64,000 nt of DNA from a bacterium (GCA_016716565.1 JADJWC010000003.1:124001-188000); one strand, 5' to 3'. Counted from the stretch's first letter, positions 28,247-37,223 are shown. Notes: generated by a model not told the origin, from the sequence alone. A program made the numbers and translations.

Positions 28247-29131
28247 ATGAGCAATAAATTCACCATAGGTTTAATCCAGTTAAGCTTCAGCAAAGACACA
28301 TCAAATAATTTGAAGAAGGCTGTTAGCTGGATTGAAAAAGCAGCAAATTCAGGTGCACAGGTTGTTTGTCTTCCTGAACTTTTCAGATCGCAGTATTTTT
28401 GTCAGACTGAAGACATTAACAATTTCAGCCTCGCTGAAACAATTCCCGGACCATCAACAGATGCAATTTCAGAAGCAGCGAAAAAAAATAATGTAAGTGT
28501 CGTTGTTCCGCTATTTGAAAAAAGATCTTCCGGAGTTTATCATAATAGTCTTGTAGTAATTGATAATGATGGAAAAATACTCGGTACATACAGAAAAATG
28601 CACATCCCTGATGATCCCGGTTTCTATGAAAAATATTATTTCGCTCCGGGTGACCTTGGTTATAAAAATTTCCAAACTTTTTTTGGTAAAATCGGAACGC
28701 TCATTTGCTGGGATCAATGGTATCCTGAAGCTGCAAGATTAACTGCACTTCAAGGTGCTGCTGTATTGTTTTATCCGACTGCAATTGGATGGCATCCATA
28801 TGAAAAAGAAAAACACGGAAGAGCTCAATATGAATCGTGGCTGACAGTTCAGCGGGGACATGCAGTTGCAAATGGAGTTTATGTAGCTGCTGTTAACAGA
28901 ATTGGATTGGAAAAAGTAAATGATGATTCTCCCGGAATTGAATTCTGGGGGCAATCGTTTGTCTGCGATCCGCAAGGAATGATAATTGCACAAGCGTCTA
29001 TCGATAAAGAAGAAATCCTTCTTGCTGAAATTGATACTGAAAGAATTGAGTACATCAGGCATAACTGGCCTTTCCTACGTGATAGACGGATTGATTCTTA
29101 TCAGGATATAACTAAACGGTTTATTGAGTGA
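28247..29131 (+). CDS. aguB: N-carbamoylputrescine amidase
   Basis: A 294-residue nitrilase-superfamily amidohydrolase that converts N-carbamoylputrescine to putrescine, CO2 and ammonia. The catalytic triad is visible: Glu44 in CLPELF, Lys117 in YRKMHIPDD, and Cys154 in LICWDQWYPEAAR. The GRAQYESW and HAVANGVYVAAVNRIG segments match AguB. The agmatine deiminase gene that makes its substrate lies 565 bases downstream, with a toxin-antitoxin pair between. Pathway assignment is supported by that pairing. Confidence 0.92.
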   Translation: MSNKFTIGLIQLSFSKDTSNNLKKAVSWIEKAANSGAQVVCLPELFRSQYFCQTEDINNFSLAETIPGPSTDAISEAAKKNNVSVVVPLFEKRSSGVYHNSLVVIDNDGKILGTYRKMHIPDDPGFYEKYYFAPGDLGYKNFQTFFGKIGTLICWDQWYPEAARLTALQGAAVLFYPTAIGWHPYEKEKHGRAQYESWLTVQRGHAVANGVYVAAVNRIGLEKVNDDSPGIEFWGQSFVCDPQGMIIAQASIDKEEILLAEIDTERIEYIRHNWPFLRDRRIDSYQDITKRFIE

Positions 29132-29218
29132 AGACGTGTTATCTATCATGACTGTTAGGAAGAACTTGAAGTTTGTGATTATGAATTGTAATTTTAATTA
29201 AAAATTAATGGTTAATTA

Positions 29219-29452
29219 ATGGAAAGAATTATAAATATCCATATTGAGAAACTTCCTGAAGGTTATTTTCTGGCTACTTCTGACGATATTCAGGGACTGG
29301 TTGCTCAGGGAAGAACGATTACAGAAACTATTGAAATCGCCAGAGATGTAGCAAAGAAGCTGCTTGAATCAGACGATAATAACCTACTACTTAAGACCAG
29401 TTCTGTGGATACTTCATCAAAATTTGATTATCCGATAGTAGTCGGAATTTAA
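29219..29452 (+). CDS. HicB-like antitoxin
   Basis: A 77-residue protein with the HicB partial RNase H-like fold pattern: INIHIEKLPEGYFLATSDDIQGLVAQGRTITETIEIARDVAKKLLE. It lacks a long C-terminal DNA-binding extension and so is of the short HicB type. It ends one base before the start of the HicA gene, so the two are coupled. In such pairs HicB inhibits the HicA mRNA interferase and often represses its own operon. Here the antitoxin comes first, the less common gene order. Confidence 0.85.
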   Translation: MERIINIHIEKLPEGYFLATSDDIQGLVAQGRTITETIEIARDVAKKLLESDDNNLLLKTSSVDTSSKFDYPIVVGI

Positions 29453-29453
29453 G

Positions 29454-29693
29454 TTGGGCTTAACTGCATTGGGAAGATTATCCGGTTTTAAGTACAGAGA
29501 GATTGTAAGAAAGCTGAAAAAATTTGGCTTTGAATTTTATCGACAAGCAGCAGGCAGTCACGAAATATGGTATTCTGAAAGCAAGAAAAGATTTACTACC
29601 ATTCCAAACCATCCTGGAGATATGCCCGAAGGGACATTGAGAGCAATTCTCAAGCAAGCCGATATAACTCCGGAAGAATTTTTAAATATTTAA
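29454..29693 (+). CDS. HicA-like mRNA interferase toxin
   Basis: A 79-residue double-stranded-RNA-binding-like toxin, read from TTG at 29454, one base after the hicB stop. The family core is clear: YREIVRKLKKFGFEFYRQAAGSHEIWY with the catalytic His in GSH, then TTIPNHPGDMPEGTLRAILKQADITPEEFL. The predicted function is cleavage of mRNA when freed from HicB. The gene ends two bases before the aguA start, so the pair is embedded in the agu operon. Confidence 0.88.
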   Translation: MGLTALGRLSGFKYREIVRKLKKFGFEFYRQAAGSHEIWYSESKKRFTTIPNHPGDMPEGTLRAILKQADITPEEFLNI

Positions 29694-29695
29694 AA

Positions 29696-30736
29696 ATGCC
29701 TACTAAGTTTTCTCTTCCACCCGAATGGACAAAGCACAAAGCGACCTGGATCGGCTGGCCGTATAACAAATCCGATTGGCCAGGAAAGTTCTCTCCGATT
29801 CCGTACGTTTATGCAGAAATAGTCAAATACATTTCGCGTGGAGAAAAGGTTAGAATATTTGTCCAGTCGAATGAGCACAAATTAAAAGCAGAAAAAGTAT
29901 TAAAAGATTGTGACGTGAGTTTATCGAACGTTGAATTCTTCATTAAAAAAACTGATCGTGGCTGGTTACGAGATTCAGGACCAATGTTCGTTAAGGATGA
30001 AAAAGAAACAATTGCGATCGATTTTAAATTCAATGCCTGGGCAAAGTATGATGATTATAAACTCGATGATAAAATACCTTCCTTTATTTCAAGCAAACTA
30101 AATTTAAGAAGAATTATTGCAGAACATAATGGAAAGCAAGTTGTTCTCGAAGGCGGTGCCATCGATACAAATGGTAAAGGAACTCTGATCACCACCGAAG
30201 AATGTTTGCTTGATGAAAAAATTCAAATACGAAATCCTGGTTTTACAAAGCAGGATTATTTTGAAGTATTCAAAAAATATTTTGGTATTACTAATGTCAT
30301 CTGGCTTGGGAAAGGAATAGTTGGCGATGACACTCACGGTCACGTTGATGACCTTTGCAGGTTTGTGAATGATGATACAGTTGTGCTTGTTTCGGAAGAA
30401 AATCCGAAAGATGAAAACTTTATTCTCTTAAATGAAAACAGAGAACGACTTCAGAATATCTCCCTTCAAAATGGCTCAAAATTAAATGTTGTGCATTTGC
30501 CTATGCCTTCGCCTCAAATTTTCAAAAGACAAAGACTTCCCGCCAGCTATGCAAATTTTTACATTTCAAATTATGCTGTGCTCGTTCCAACCTTCAACGA
30601 TCCGAAAGACAGAATAGCGCTTGGAATTTTATCCGAATTCTTTTCGGACAGAAAAGTTATCGGCATTCATTCAGTTGACCTTGTCTGGGGATTAGGGACG
30701 CTTCACTGTTTAACAAAAGAGCAGCCAGCATTATAA
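29696..30736 (+). CDS. aguA: Agmatine deiminase
   Basis: A 346-residue guanidino-modifying enzyme that converts agmatine to N-carbamoylputrescine and ammonia. Typical segments are LPPEWTKHKATWIGWPYN near the start, DRGWLRDSGPMFV, VLEGGAIDTNGKGTLITTEECLL, GDDTHGHVDDLCRFV (catalytic His), and GLGTLHCLTKEQPA with the nucleophile Cys338. It completes, with aguB, the agmatine route to putrescine. The ATG comes two bases after the HicA gene stop, so translation may depend on readthrough from the toxin gene. Confidence 0.95.
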   Translation: MPTKFSLPPEWTKHKATWIGWPYNKSDWPGKFSPIPYVYAEIVKYISRGEKVRIFVQSNEHKLKAEKVLKDCDVSLSNVEFFIKKTDRGWLRDSGPMFVKDEKETIAIDFKFNAWAKYDDYKLDDKIPSFISSKLNLRRIIAEHNGKQVVLEGGAIDTNGKGTLITTEECLLDEKIQIRNPGFTKQDYFEVFKKYFGITNVIWLGKGIVGDDTHGHVDDLCRFVNDDTVVLVSEENPKDENFILLNENRERLQNISLQNGSKLNVVHLPMPSPQIFKRQRLPASYANFYISNYAVLVPTFNDPKDRIALGILSEFFSDRKVIGIHSVDLVWGLGTLHCLTKEQPAL

Positions 30737-30750
30737 TCGTCGAAATACCA

Positions 30751-30781
30751 CTAAAAATTGCAAATTTTCGCAATATTTTTT
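30751..30781 (+). terminator. Candidate terminator after aguA
   Basis: ATTGC (30757-30761) pairs with GCAAT (30770-30774), extended by flanking A and T runs, followed by TTTTTT. The GC content of the stem is low. Confidence 0.45.
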
Positions 30782-30810
30782 GGAATTCCATCACGTCGCA
30801 GTTAATTTTG
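30779..30810 (+). promoter_or_regulatory. Bacteroidota-type promoter of the pnt operon
   Basis: TTTG (30779-30782), a 20-base spacer, and TAATTTTG (30803-30810) fit the -33/-7 consensus TTTG...TAnnTTTG. The pntAA start at 30860 would have a leader of about 40 bases, with AGGAG just ahead of it. Confidence 0.5.
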
Positions 30811-30859
30811 GTTTATCAATTTTTATCATTTTTAATCAATTCACACAGGAGAAACAGGT

Positions 30860-32002
30860 ATGGTTATAGCAGTTCCTAAGGAAATCCTGCCTGGCGAAAA
30901 TCGAGTAGCGTGTGTCCCTGATGTAGCTTCAAAACTTATTAAATCCGGTTTCCAGGTTCACGTCGAAAAAGATGCTGGACTTAATGCCGGTTTCACTAAT
31001 GAAATGTATGAAAAGGCAGGGGCTAAAATCGTAAACCTTAATGAACTTTATTCAGCAGCAGATGTAGTTGTTAAAGTTCAACGTCCTCTCGATCATCTCG
31101 CAGCAGGAAAAAACGAAATAGATTTAATTAAAGAAGGAACTTTACTGATTACTTTTCTTTATCCATTAAACTATCCGGATCTTGCACAAAAATGTGCTTC
31201 AAAAAAGATAAATGTAATTTCGATGGATATGATTCCGAGAACGACACTTGCTCAAAAAATGGATGCTCTAAGTTCACAGGCTAACATTGCGGGTTACAAA
31301 AGCGTTGTTATGTGTGCTGATACACTTGGCAAAATATTTCCATTAATGATGACAGCGGCAGGAACAATTTCTCCTGCCAAAGTTGTGATTATGGGTGCAG
31401 GTGTTGCCGGTTTACAAGCACTTGGAACAGCCAAAAGACTTGGTGCTGTTGTAGAAGTTTCTGATATCAGGGCTGCGGTTAAAGAGGAAGTTCTCAGTCT
31501 TGGCGGAAAGTTCATTGAAGTTGATGGTGCTGAAGATATGCAGGATGCCGGTGGTTATGCAAAGGAAGCATCAGAAGAATTTCTCAAGAAGCAGAAAGAA
31601 CTTATTTTCAAACATGTAACTGAGGCAGATATTGTTATTACTACAGCGTTGGTTCCAGGTAAAAAAGCTCCTGTACTTGTCACAGAAGAAATGGTTAAAC
31701 ATATGCGTCCCGGAAGTGTTGTTCTTGATATGGCTGTTGAGTTCGGAGGTAACTGCGAAGTGAGTGAAAAAGGAAAAACTGTAAAAAAACACGGCGTTTC
31801 TATTATTGGTGAACCAAATCTTCCGAGTCTGGTACCTACACACTCGAGTGAAATGTATTCGAAAAATATCCTTGCTTTAATTCAGCATATAGGCAAAGAA
31901 GGTAAAATCGAACTGAAACTTGAGGATGAAATCGTAAAAGGATCTCTTATCACACATACTGGTGAAGTTGTCCACGAAAGGATTAAGGGATTAATAAAAT
32001 GA
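30860..32002 (+). CDS. pntAA: NAD(P) transhydrogenase subunit alpha part 1
   Basis: The 380-residue soluble NAD(H)-binding domain (dI) of the proton-translocating transhydrogenase, which moves hydride between NADH and NADP+ using the proton gradient. It starts AVPKEILPGENRVACVPD, as in the AlaDH/PNT family. The Rossmann motif GAGVAGLQALGTAKRLGA is at about 175-192 and the mobile loop region follows. The alpha chain is split, with the membrane part in the next gene, as in Rhodospirillum-type enzymes. It sits first in a tight three-gene operon. Confidence 0.95.
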   Translation: MVIAVPKEILPGENRVACVPDVASKLIKSGFQVHVEKDAGLNAGFTNEMYEKAGAKIVNLNELYSAADVVVKVQRPLDHLAAGKNEIDLIKEGTLLITFLYPLNYPDLAQKCASKKINVISMDMIPRTTLAQKMDALSSQANIAGYKSVVMCADTLGKIFPLMMTAAGTISPAKVVIMGAGVAGLQALGTAKRLGAVVEVSDIRAAVKEEVLSLGGKFIEVDGAEDMQDAGGYAKEASEEFLKKQKELIFKHVTEADIVITTALVPGKKAPVLVTEEMVKHMRPGSVVLDMAVEFGGNCEVSEKGKTVKKHGVSIIGEPNLPSLVPTHSSEMYSKNILALIQHIGKEGKIELKLEDEIVKGSLITHTGEVVHERIKGLIK

Positions 32003-32033
32003 TTTTTAAACTTATAACTAAAGGGAAATAAAT

Positions 32034-32342
32034 ATGGAAAGTTTTTTATTTCTGATGCATGTATATGTTTTTGTGCTTGCAATTTTTGTAGGCTTTGAGT
32101 TAATTACCAAAGTGCCGCCAACACTTCACACTCCGCTTATGTCAGGATCAAATGCCATCTCCGGTATAACAATAGTTGGTGCTATTTTAAGTGCAGGTAT
32201 GGAACAATTTACTATCAGTACCATACTTGGAATGGTAGCTGTAATTTTTGCGATGATAAACGTTGTCGGTGGATTTCTGGTAACAGATCGAATGTTAAAA
32301 ATGTTTAAGAAGCCGTCTCGGTCCGGCTCTGACGGAAAGTAA
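32034..32342 (+). CDS. pntAB: NAD(P) transhydrogenase subunit alpha part 2 (membrane)
   Basis: A 102-residue membrane protein with three or four hydrophobic segments, including VYVFVLAIFVGFELITKVP and the conserved HTPLMSGSNAISGITIVGA. This is the alpha-side part of the proton channel domain dII. It sits 31 bases after pntAA and 9 bases before pntB. Confidence 0.94.
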   Translation: MESFLFLMHVYVFVLAIFVGFELITKVPPTLHTPLMSGSNAISGITIVGAILSAGMEQFTISTILGMVAVIFAMINVVGGFLVTDRMLKMFKKPSRSGSDGK

Positions 32343-32351
32343 GGGGGAAAT

Positions 32352-33764
32352 ATGAGAATAGCTATCGAAATAACTTATCTGGTTTCTTCCATCTTTTTCA
32401 TATTCGGAATTAAGTTTCTTGGCTCACCGAAAACTGCCCGCAAAGGTAATCTTTTTGCGTCGATAGGAATGTTCATGGCAATTGCTGCAACATTGCTCGA
32501 TCAGGAAGTGCTTACCTTTGAGTGGATTATCATAGGGGCATTGGCTGGTTCACTGGTTGGAGTTTTGCTTGCTGTAAAAACTCCTATGACCGGTATGCCG
32601 CAAATGGTTGGAATGCTAAATGGATTTGGCGGCGGTGCCTCAACTTTAGTAGCACTCTCAGAATATTTTAAGCTTAACCCCAATTATCCTGTTGATCAGG
32701 GAATGATTTTTAATCTTCCCATTGACACGGGTATTGCAATGGTGCTCAGCTTATTAATTGGCGGTGTTACCTTCACCGGTTCTATGATCGCTTTTGGAAA
32801 ATTGCAGGGAATTGTAACAGGAAAAGTTGTAAAATATCCTTTGCAGCATCCTCTGAATCTTTTGATGATAATATTCGTACTTGCGGCCGGTGTTTATCTT
32901 CTACTAAATCCATCGTTAATCGGAGTGATTTTATTAATCACTGTAGTGTCTTTAGTACTTGGTGTTCTGCTGGTTCTACCGATAGGCGGAGCTGATATGC
33001 CGGTTGCTATTTCTTTGTTGAATTCTTATTCTGGAATAGCAGGATCGATGACCGGATTTGTTCTTGGAAATAATGAATTAATTATTGCTGGTGCTCTTGT
33101 AGGTGCATCAGGTATTATTCTTACCAACATTATGTGTAAAGCAATGAACCGTTCATTGCTGAATGTAGTTATGGGTGGCTGGGCTTCTGCAGGAACAGAA
33201 GGACCTGCTGCAGATAGTAAAGCGCATAAGGGCACAGCCAAATCTGTTGATGCAGAAGAACTTGCAATGCTGCTTGACAGTATTAGCAGCTTAATTATCG
33301 TTCCAGGTTATGGAATGGCGGTTGGACAAGCACAGCACGCGGTTCGCGACTTAATGAATGTTCTTGAAAAGAAAGGTGTAAAAGTAAGATTTGCAATTCA
33401 TCCTGTTGCAGGAAGAATGCCCGGACATATGAACGTGCTTCTCGCAGAGGCTCAAGTTCCGTACGACAAGCTTCTAGCTATGGAAGACATAAATGATGAC
33501 TTCCCGAATACAGATGTTGTAATTGTTATTGGAGCTAACGACGTAGTCAATCCTGCTGCAAGACACGATCAGAGCAGTCCTATTTACGGAATGCCGATAC
33601 TAAATATTGATTATGCAAAAACAGTTGTGATAAATAAACGCTCACTAAACGTCGGCTACGCAGGTATTGATAATGAGCTCTTCTTTTATCCGAATGCATT
33701 GATGTATTTTGGTGATTCAAAAGAAGCAATGAGTAAGCTGGTGCATGAATTAAAAGCATTATAA
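32352..33764 (+). CDS. pntB: NAD(P) transhydrogenase subunit beta
   Basis: The 470-residue beta chain. The N-terminal half has about eight membrane helices of dII, with TPMTGMPQMVGMLNGFGGGAS and GGADMPVAISLLNSYSG. The C-terminal half is the NADP(H)-binding dIII with IVPGYGMAVGQAQHAVRDL, HPVAGRMPGHMNVLLAEA and GANDVVNPAA. All three subunits are complete, so the complex is probably functional and makes NADPH for biosynthesis. A strong terminator follows. Confidence 0.96.
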   Translation: MRIAIEITYLVSSIFFIFGIKFLGSPKTARKGNLFASIGMFMAIAATLLDQEVLTFEWIIIGALAGSLVGVLLAVKTPMTGMPQMVGMLNGFGGGASTLVALSEYFKLNPNYPVDQGMIFNLPIDTGIAMVLSLLIGGVTFTGSMIAFGKLQGIVTGKVVKYPLQHPLNLLMIIFVLAAGVYLLLNPSLIGVILLITVVSLVLGVLLVLPIGGADMPVAISLLNSYSGIAGSMTGFVLGNNELIIAGALVGASGIILTNIMCKAMNRSLLNVVMGGWASAGTEGPAADSKAHKGTAKSVDAEELAMLLDSISSLIIVPGYGMAVGQAQHAVRDLMNVLEKKGVKVRFAIHPVAGRMPGHMNVLLAEAQVPYDKLLAMEDINDDFPNTDVVIVIGANDVVNPAARHDQSSPIYGMPILNIDYAKTVVINKRSLNVGYAGIDNELFFYPNALMYFGDSKEAMSKLVHELKAL

Positions 33765-33788
33765 AAAGAGATAGTTGAATGAATAATT

Positions 33789-33823
33789 AACCCCTGATTG
33801 GAAATACTCAGGGGTTTTTTATT
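33789..33823 (+). terminator. Rho-independent terminator of the pnt operon
   Basis: AACCCCTGA (33789-33797) pairs with TCAGGGGTT (33808-33816), followed by TTTTATT. It lies 24 bases after the pntB stop. Confidence 0.9.
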
Positions 33824-33900
33824 GCATATAAATAACACATGACTCTTATTTCTTAAAAACCTAAATTGCATTATCAAATTAAACATCCTAAGGAAATAAT

Positions 33901-34140
33901 ATGAACTTCGACTGGTCAGAATACATCAATCACACTTTGAATATCACTTTGCACGAAAACTACGGTGCAATAAAAGATCCCAAACTTGACCAGCCTCTTT
34001 ACGAAATAGTTTTCAAAACAGGCAGACTTATGAACGCGTACGACGATGGCTTGCTGCTTCAAACAGAAAGGGAAGGCGAAAGCATTGGGATATTCGTACC
34101 TTACACTTCAATCAAGTGTGTTGAAATTTTTGATTTTTAA
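33901..34140 (+). CDS. Small hypothetical protein
   Basis: A 79-residue soluble protein with AAGGAA upstream of the ATG. It reads as an alternation of short beta strands (LNITLHENYG, LYEIVFKTGRLMNAYDDGLLLQT, GIFVPYTSIKCVEIFDF). The pattern recalls small Sm-like or PilZ-like barrels, but I cannot assign a family. The T9SS plug-like gene starts 13 bases downstream, so the two are probably co-transcribed. Confidence 0.65.
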   Translation: MNFDWSEYINHTLNITLHENYGAIKDPKLDQPLYEIVFKTGRLMNAYDDGLLLQTEREGESIGIFVPYTSIKCVEIFDF

Positions 34141-34153
34141 TTCCGGGGGAATA

Positions 34154-35383
34154 ATGAAATCTGTTGCAGTGATTCTTGTCTTATTTTTTTTCTCGATTGG
34201 TAATTTACTTTCACAGGATTTTAAGATAAAAAGCCTTAATGTGTATACAACCAACAGTGCTACTTCATTACCGGTTCTTGATGGCAGCAACAAGCTGATT
34301 ATTGAATTCGATTTCCAGGGAGATTATTATCCGAATATGAATATTGTATTCAGATTTTGTGATAAAGGATGGACACCTACCAAAAACGTATTTCTACTCA
34401 ACTCGCAATACAGTACATATTATTTTCTTGATTTTGAAGAACTGCCGCTTACTGTAATTGATGATGCACGCTATCATCACAAAAGTACTTACCCCGATGA
34501 CAGAAATCAGGTAGAGTTCCCGTTTTCAGGTAAGTGGAGATTTTATTTGACCGATACCCAGGATACGTCAATTGTATATGCTTCGGGGAAATTTTTTGTA
34601 GTGAAGAATAATGTAGAGCTTGGTGTGCGACTCAAAAGAGATGAGCTTGAAGATCAGTCATACTGGCCGGTCGAACTTGCAAAAGCAATTAATGTAACAA
34701 CAGATTTTTATCTACCAGATGATTTTCATCCTGCATTCGTCGACAGGATTGAGATTATCGACAACCAGCGAATCTATGATCCTGTAATAATTGACAGGAA
34801 GACGAATACACTTTTTAGATTTTATAAATGGGATGCGAACCGTAGTTTTACTTTTACAGCAAGAGATATCCCGGCAGGTAATGAGTTCAGGCAGGTGGAC
34901 ATAAGAGATCATAATCTTTTTAGTACGAAGGATGTTCGCGCACAGCTTGATGGATTAGAATATTCAAGATTCTTTCTTAACCCTGTTAACAAAGATTTGA
35001 ATGGAGGGGAAATTTTTTCTGAGTACCGGGATGAATTTTCAACCTACCTGAAAGTAACTTTCTCAATTCGTCCGCCGGAAGAAAATTTCAAAAACATATT
35101 TTTAGTCGGTGCATTCAATGACTGGAGGCTTTCAACGGATTACATGATGAAAGAGAGTGGTGGAGTTTATTCTATCACAATTCCTCTCAAGCGTGGAATT
35201 TACGATTACCAGTACGTTGCCGCGGATGTTGATGCAGGTGAAATCTTAAATGCAGACTGGCTTATCCTTGAAGGTAATACTTGGCTGAACTCAAAGGAAT
35301 TTGATGTTTTCCTTTATTACAACGAACAGGACAAAGGGGGGTATGAAAGAATTATCGGGTATAAAAGAGTCAGTACGCAGTAA
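34154..35383 (+). CDS. Type IX secretion system plug-like protein (DUF5103)
   Basis: 409 residues from the ATG at 34154, chosen because a signal peptide (VILVLFFFSIGNLLSQ) follows and GGGGGA precedes it. The frame is open further upstream but would skip the signal. The N-terminal half (DGSNKLIIEFDFQGDYYPNMNIVFRFCDKGW) and the C-terminal half (NIFLVGAFNDWRLSTDYMM ... LKRGIYDYQYV) match the DUF5103 family, whose studied members are plugs of the T9SS outer-membrane translocon. It fits the several T9SS cargo proteins in this window. No other secretion component is encoded here. Confidence 0.82.
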   Translation: MKSVAVILVLFFFSIGNLLSQDFKIKSLNVYTTNSATSLPVLDGSNKLIIEFDFQGDYYPNMNIVFRFCDKGWTPTKNVFLLNSQYSTYYFLDFEELPLTVIDDARYHHKSTYPDDRNQVEFPFSGKWRFYLTDTQDTSIVYASGKFFVVKNNVELGVRLKRDELEDQSYWPVELAKAINVTTDFYLPDDFHPAFVDRIEIIDNQRIYDPVIIDRKTNTLFRFYKWDANRSFTFTARDIPAGNEFRQVDIRDHNLFSTKDVRAQLDGLEYSRFFLNPVNKDLNGGEIFSEYRDEFSTYLKVTFSIRPPEENFKNIFLVGAFNDWRLSTDYMMKESGGVYSITIPLKRGIYDYQYVAADVDAGEILNADWLILEGNTWLNSKEFDVFLYYNEQDKGGYERIIGYKRVSTQ

Positions 35384-35553
35384 TCATCTGAAATATGAAA
35401 TAAAGATTTAGTCATTAGTTGGTTGGTTAATAGTTTTGGTTAATTAGTATTTGGTTTTAGTTAATTTGTTGAAGTGAACTAACTAACTAAAACAATCAAC
35501 TGAAAAACTATAACTATCAACTACAAACTAAGAACTTAAAAAGAAAACAAGAA
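35384..35553. repeat. Low-complexity intergenic region with inverted repeat
   Basis: This 170-base gap is built from TTAGTT/GGTTA-type words and then their complements AACTAAC. GTTTTAGTTA (35454-35463) pairs perfectly with TAACTAAAAC (35484-35493), and further GTT/AAC pairing lies inside. No gene or clear promoter is visible. It may be a terminator or a repeat element. Confidence 0.45.
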
Positions 35554-36543
35554 ATGAGTAGACTAAAAATCGGTGTAATCGGAACAGGACATCTCGGCAA
35601 GCTTCACATTAAAATGTTCAATTCAATTGAAAATTGTGAACTTGTTGGTGTCTATGATTCAAATCCGGAACAAGCAAAAGCAGTAAGCTCAGAACTCAAT
35701 ATTCAAAGCACATCATCAGTTGAAGATTTATTGAAAAAAGTTGACGCAGTTTCTATTGCAGCAACAACTACTGCACATCACGAACTCGCAAAAAAATGTT
35801 TCGAATCTGGTGTTCACGTCTTCATCGAAAAACCAATTACTGCGACAATAAAAGAAGCAGAAGAGCTTGTAGAAATATCTGAAAGAAAGAATCTCAACCT
35901 GCAGGTTGGACATATTGAAAGATTCAATCCGGCTTTGGTAGCAATGGAAAAATATATTTCCGAACCAAAGTTTATTCAAACTGACAGGTTGGCTCAATTC
36001 AATCCAAGAGGAACTGATGTTGCGGTTGTTCTCGATTTAATGATTCACGACATTGATATTATTTTAAGTTTGGTCAAAAGTGATGTTGTTGATGTTCAGG
36101 CAAACGGAGTAGCAGTCGTTTCGGATCATCTCGATATTGCAAATGCACGACTTCAGTTTGAAAACGGTGCTGTAGCAAATGTAACTGCAAGTCGTATTTC
36201 TCAAAAGAAATTAAGGAAGATGAGAATATTTCAGCGTGACAGTTATGTTGCGCTTGATTTCGTAACCGGAGTTGCGGAAGCTTATCGCTTGCTCGCACCT
36301 GATGCACCGGTTGATGCAAATTTAATTTCCTTCGGAGAAATTGGTGTTGGAGATAAAAGAAAGAAATTAGTCTATGAACAGCCAGAACAGAAAGAATTAA
36401 ATGCGCTTCAGTATGAACTGCAGTTATTCGTCAATTCAGTTTTAAATAAAACCAGACCGGTAGTTTCCGGAGTTGATGGATTGAGAGCTTTAAAAGTTGC
36501 GCAGATAATTATACAGAAGATAGAGGGTCAGAGGATTGCTTGA
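35554..36543 (+). CDS. Gfo/Idh/MocA family oxidoreductase
   Basis: A 329-residue NAD(P)-dependent oxidoreductase. The Rossmann motif is GVIGTGHLGKLHIKMF (about 7-22), and the family EKP motif occurs in VFIEKPIT (about 90-97). LVEISERKNLNLQVGHIERFNP and DLMIHDIDIILSL (catalytic His region) follow. The sequence type resembles UDP-GlcNAc or similar sugar-nucleotide oxidoreductases found near envelope biosynthesis genes, and lptD lies nearby. The substrate is not certain. Confidence 0.88.
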   Translation: MSRLKIGVIGTGHLGKLHIKMFNSIENCELVGVYDSNPEQAKAVSSELNIQSTSSVEDLLKKVDAVSIAATTTAHHELAKKCFESGVHVFIEKPITATIKEAEELVEISERKNLNLQVGHIERFNPALVAMEKYISEPKFIQTDRLAQFNPRGTDVAVVLDLMIHDIDIILSLVKSDVVDVQANGVAVVSDHLDIANARLQFENGAVANVTASRISQKKLRKMRIFQRDSYVALDFVTGVAEAYRLLAPDAPVDANLISFGEIGVGDKRKKLVYEQPEQKELNALQYELQLFVNSVLNKTRPVVSGVDGLRALKVAQIIIQKIEGQRIA

Positions 36544-36610
36544 TAATTTATCTAAAATAAATTAAGAAAATAACGATAGAACAATTCAACAATTAATCAA
36601 TAGAACAACG

Positions 36611-37216
36611 ATGAAAAAATTACTTTTACTATCAGTGGCATTATTACTTACAACCTCAAGCTGCAGTGTTTATCAGTCAATGGTAAACTTATCGAGATTA
36701 AAGTTTAAACTTGGAGCAGTGAATAATTTTATTGTTGGAGGTGTCAATATCTCCAATAAAAGTTCTTTGCAGGATTTTAATCCGTTGGAAGTTGTAAACC
36801 TTACCACGGCTATAGCGTCGGGCAAGCTGCCGGCATCATTCACACTAAATGTTGAGGCAAAAAATCCTAATGACGGAACTGGCGGTTATCCCAAAACTGA
36901 TGCAACATTAAAAGCATTTCCATGGCGGCTGGAAATAGATGATGTAGAGACAATTTCTGGAAGTATAGGAACTCCGGTTACCGTGCCCGGTACAGGTGAG
37001 GTAACAAATATTCCTTTGACAATGAATATCGATCTGATAGAATTCTTTGGAAACAAAGGCTTCGATAATTTATTAAACCTTGCTTTGGCTTTAGGCGGTC
37101 AACAAGGTTCATCTGCAAAATTATCTTTGTTTGCAACACCAACTGTATCATCACCAATTGGAGACATAAAATATCAGGGTGAATTGAAAATTGTAGATCA
37201 AAGTTTTACAAATTAA
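36611..37216 (+). CDS. LEA-type-2-like lipoprotein
   Basis: 201 residues with a lipoprotein signal (LLLLSVALLLTTSSCS, Cys about residue 18). The mature part is beta-rich with NVEAKNPND and SLFATPTVSSPIGDIKYQGELKI, resembling WHy/LEA-14-like domains of Bacteroidota lipoproteins. The exact family and role are not recognised. It is followed by a palindromic repeat and the ROK kinase gene. Confidence 0.7.
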   Translation: MKKLLLLSVALLLTTSSCSVYQSMVNLSRLKFKLGAVNNFIVGGVNISNKSSLQDFNPLEVVNLTTAIASGKLPASFTLNVEAKNPNDGTGGYPKTDATLKAFPWRLEIDDVETISGSIGTPVTVPGTGEVTNIPLTMNIDLIEFFGNKGFDNLLNLALALGGQQGSSAKLSLFATPTVSSPIGDIKYQGELKIVDQSFTN

Positions 37217-37223
37217 CAAAATG

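Noticed and set aside
29219..29693. Wider mobile element around hicBA
   Set aside because: No flanking direct repeats, integrase or composition change could be seen.
34046..34153. Upstream extension of the T9SS plug-like gene
   Set aside because: It overlaps the small gene at 33901 and would put 36 residues before a clear signal peptide; the ATG at 34154 has a good ribosome-binding site.
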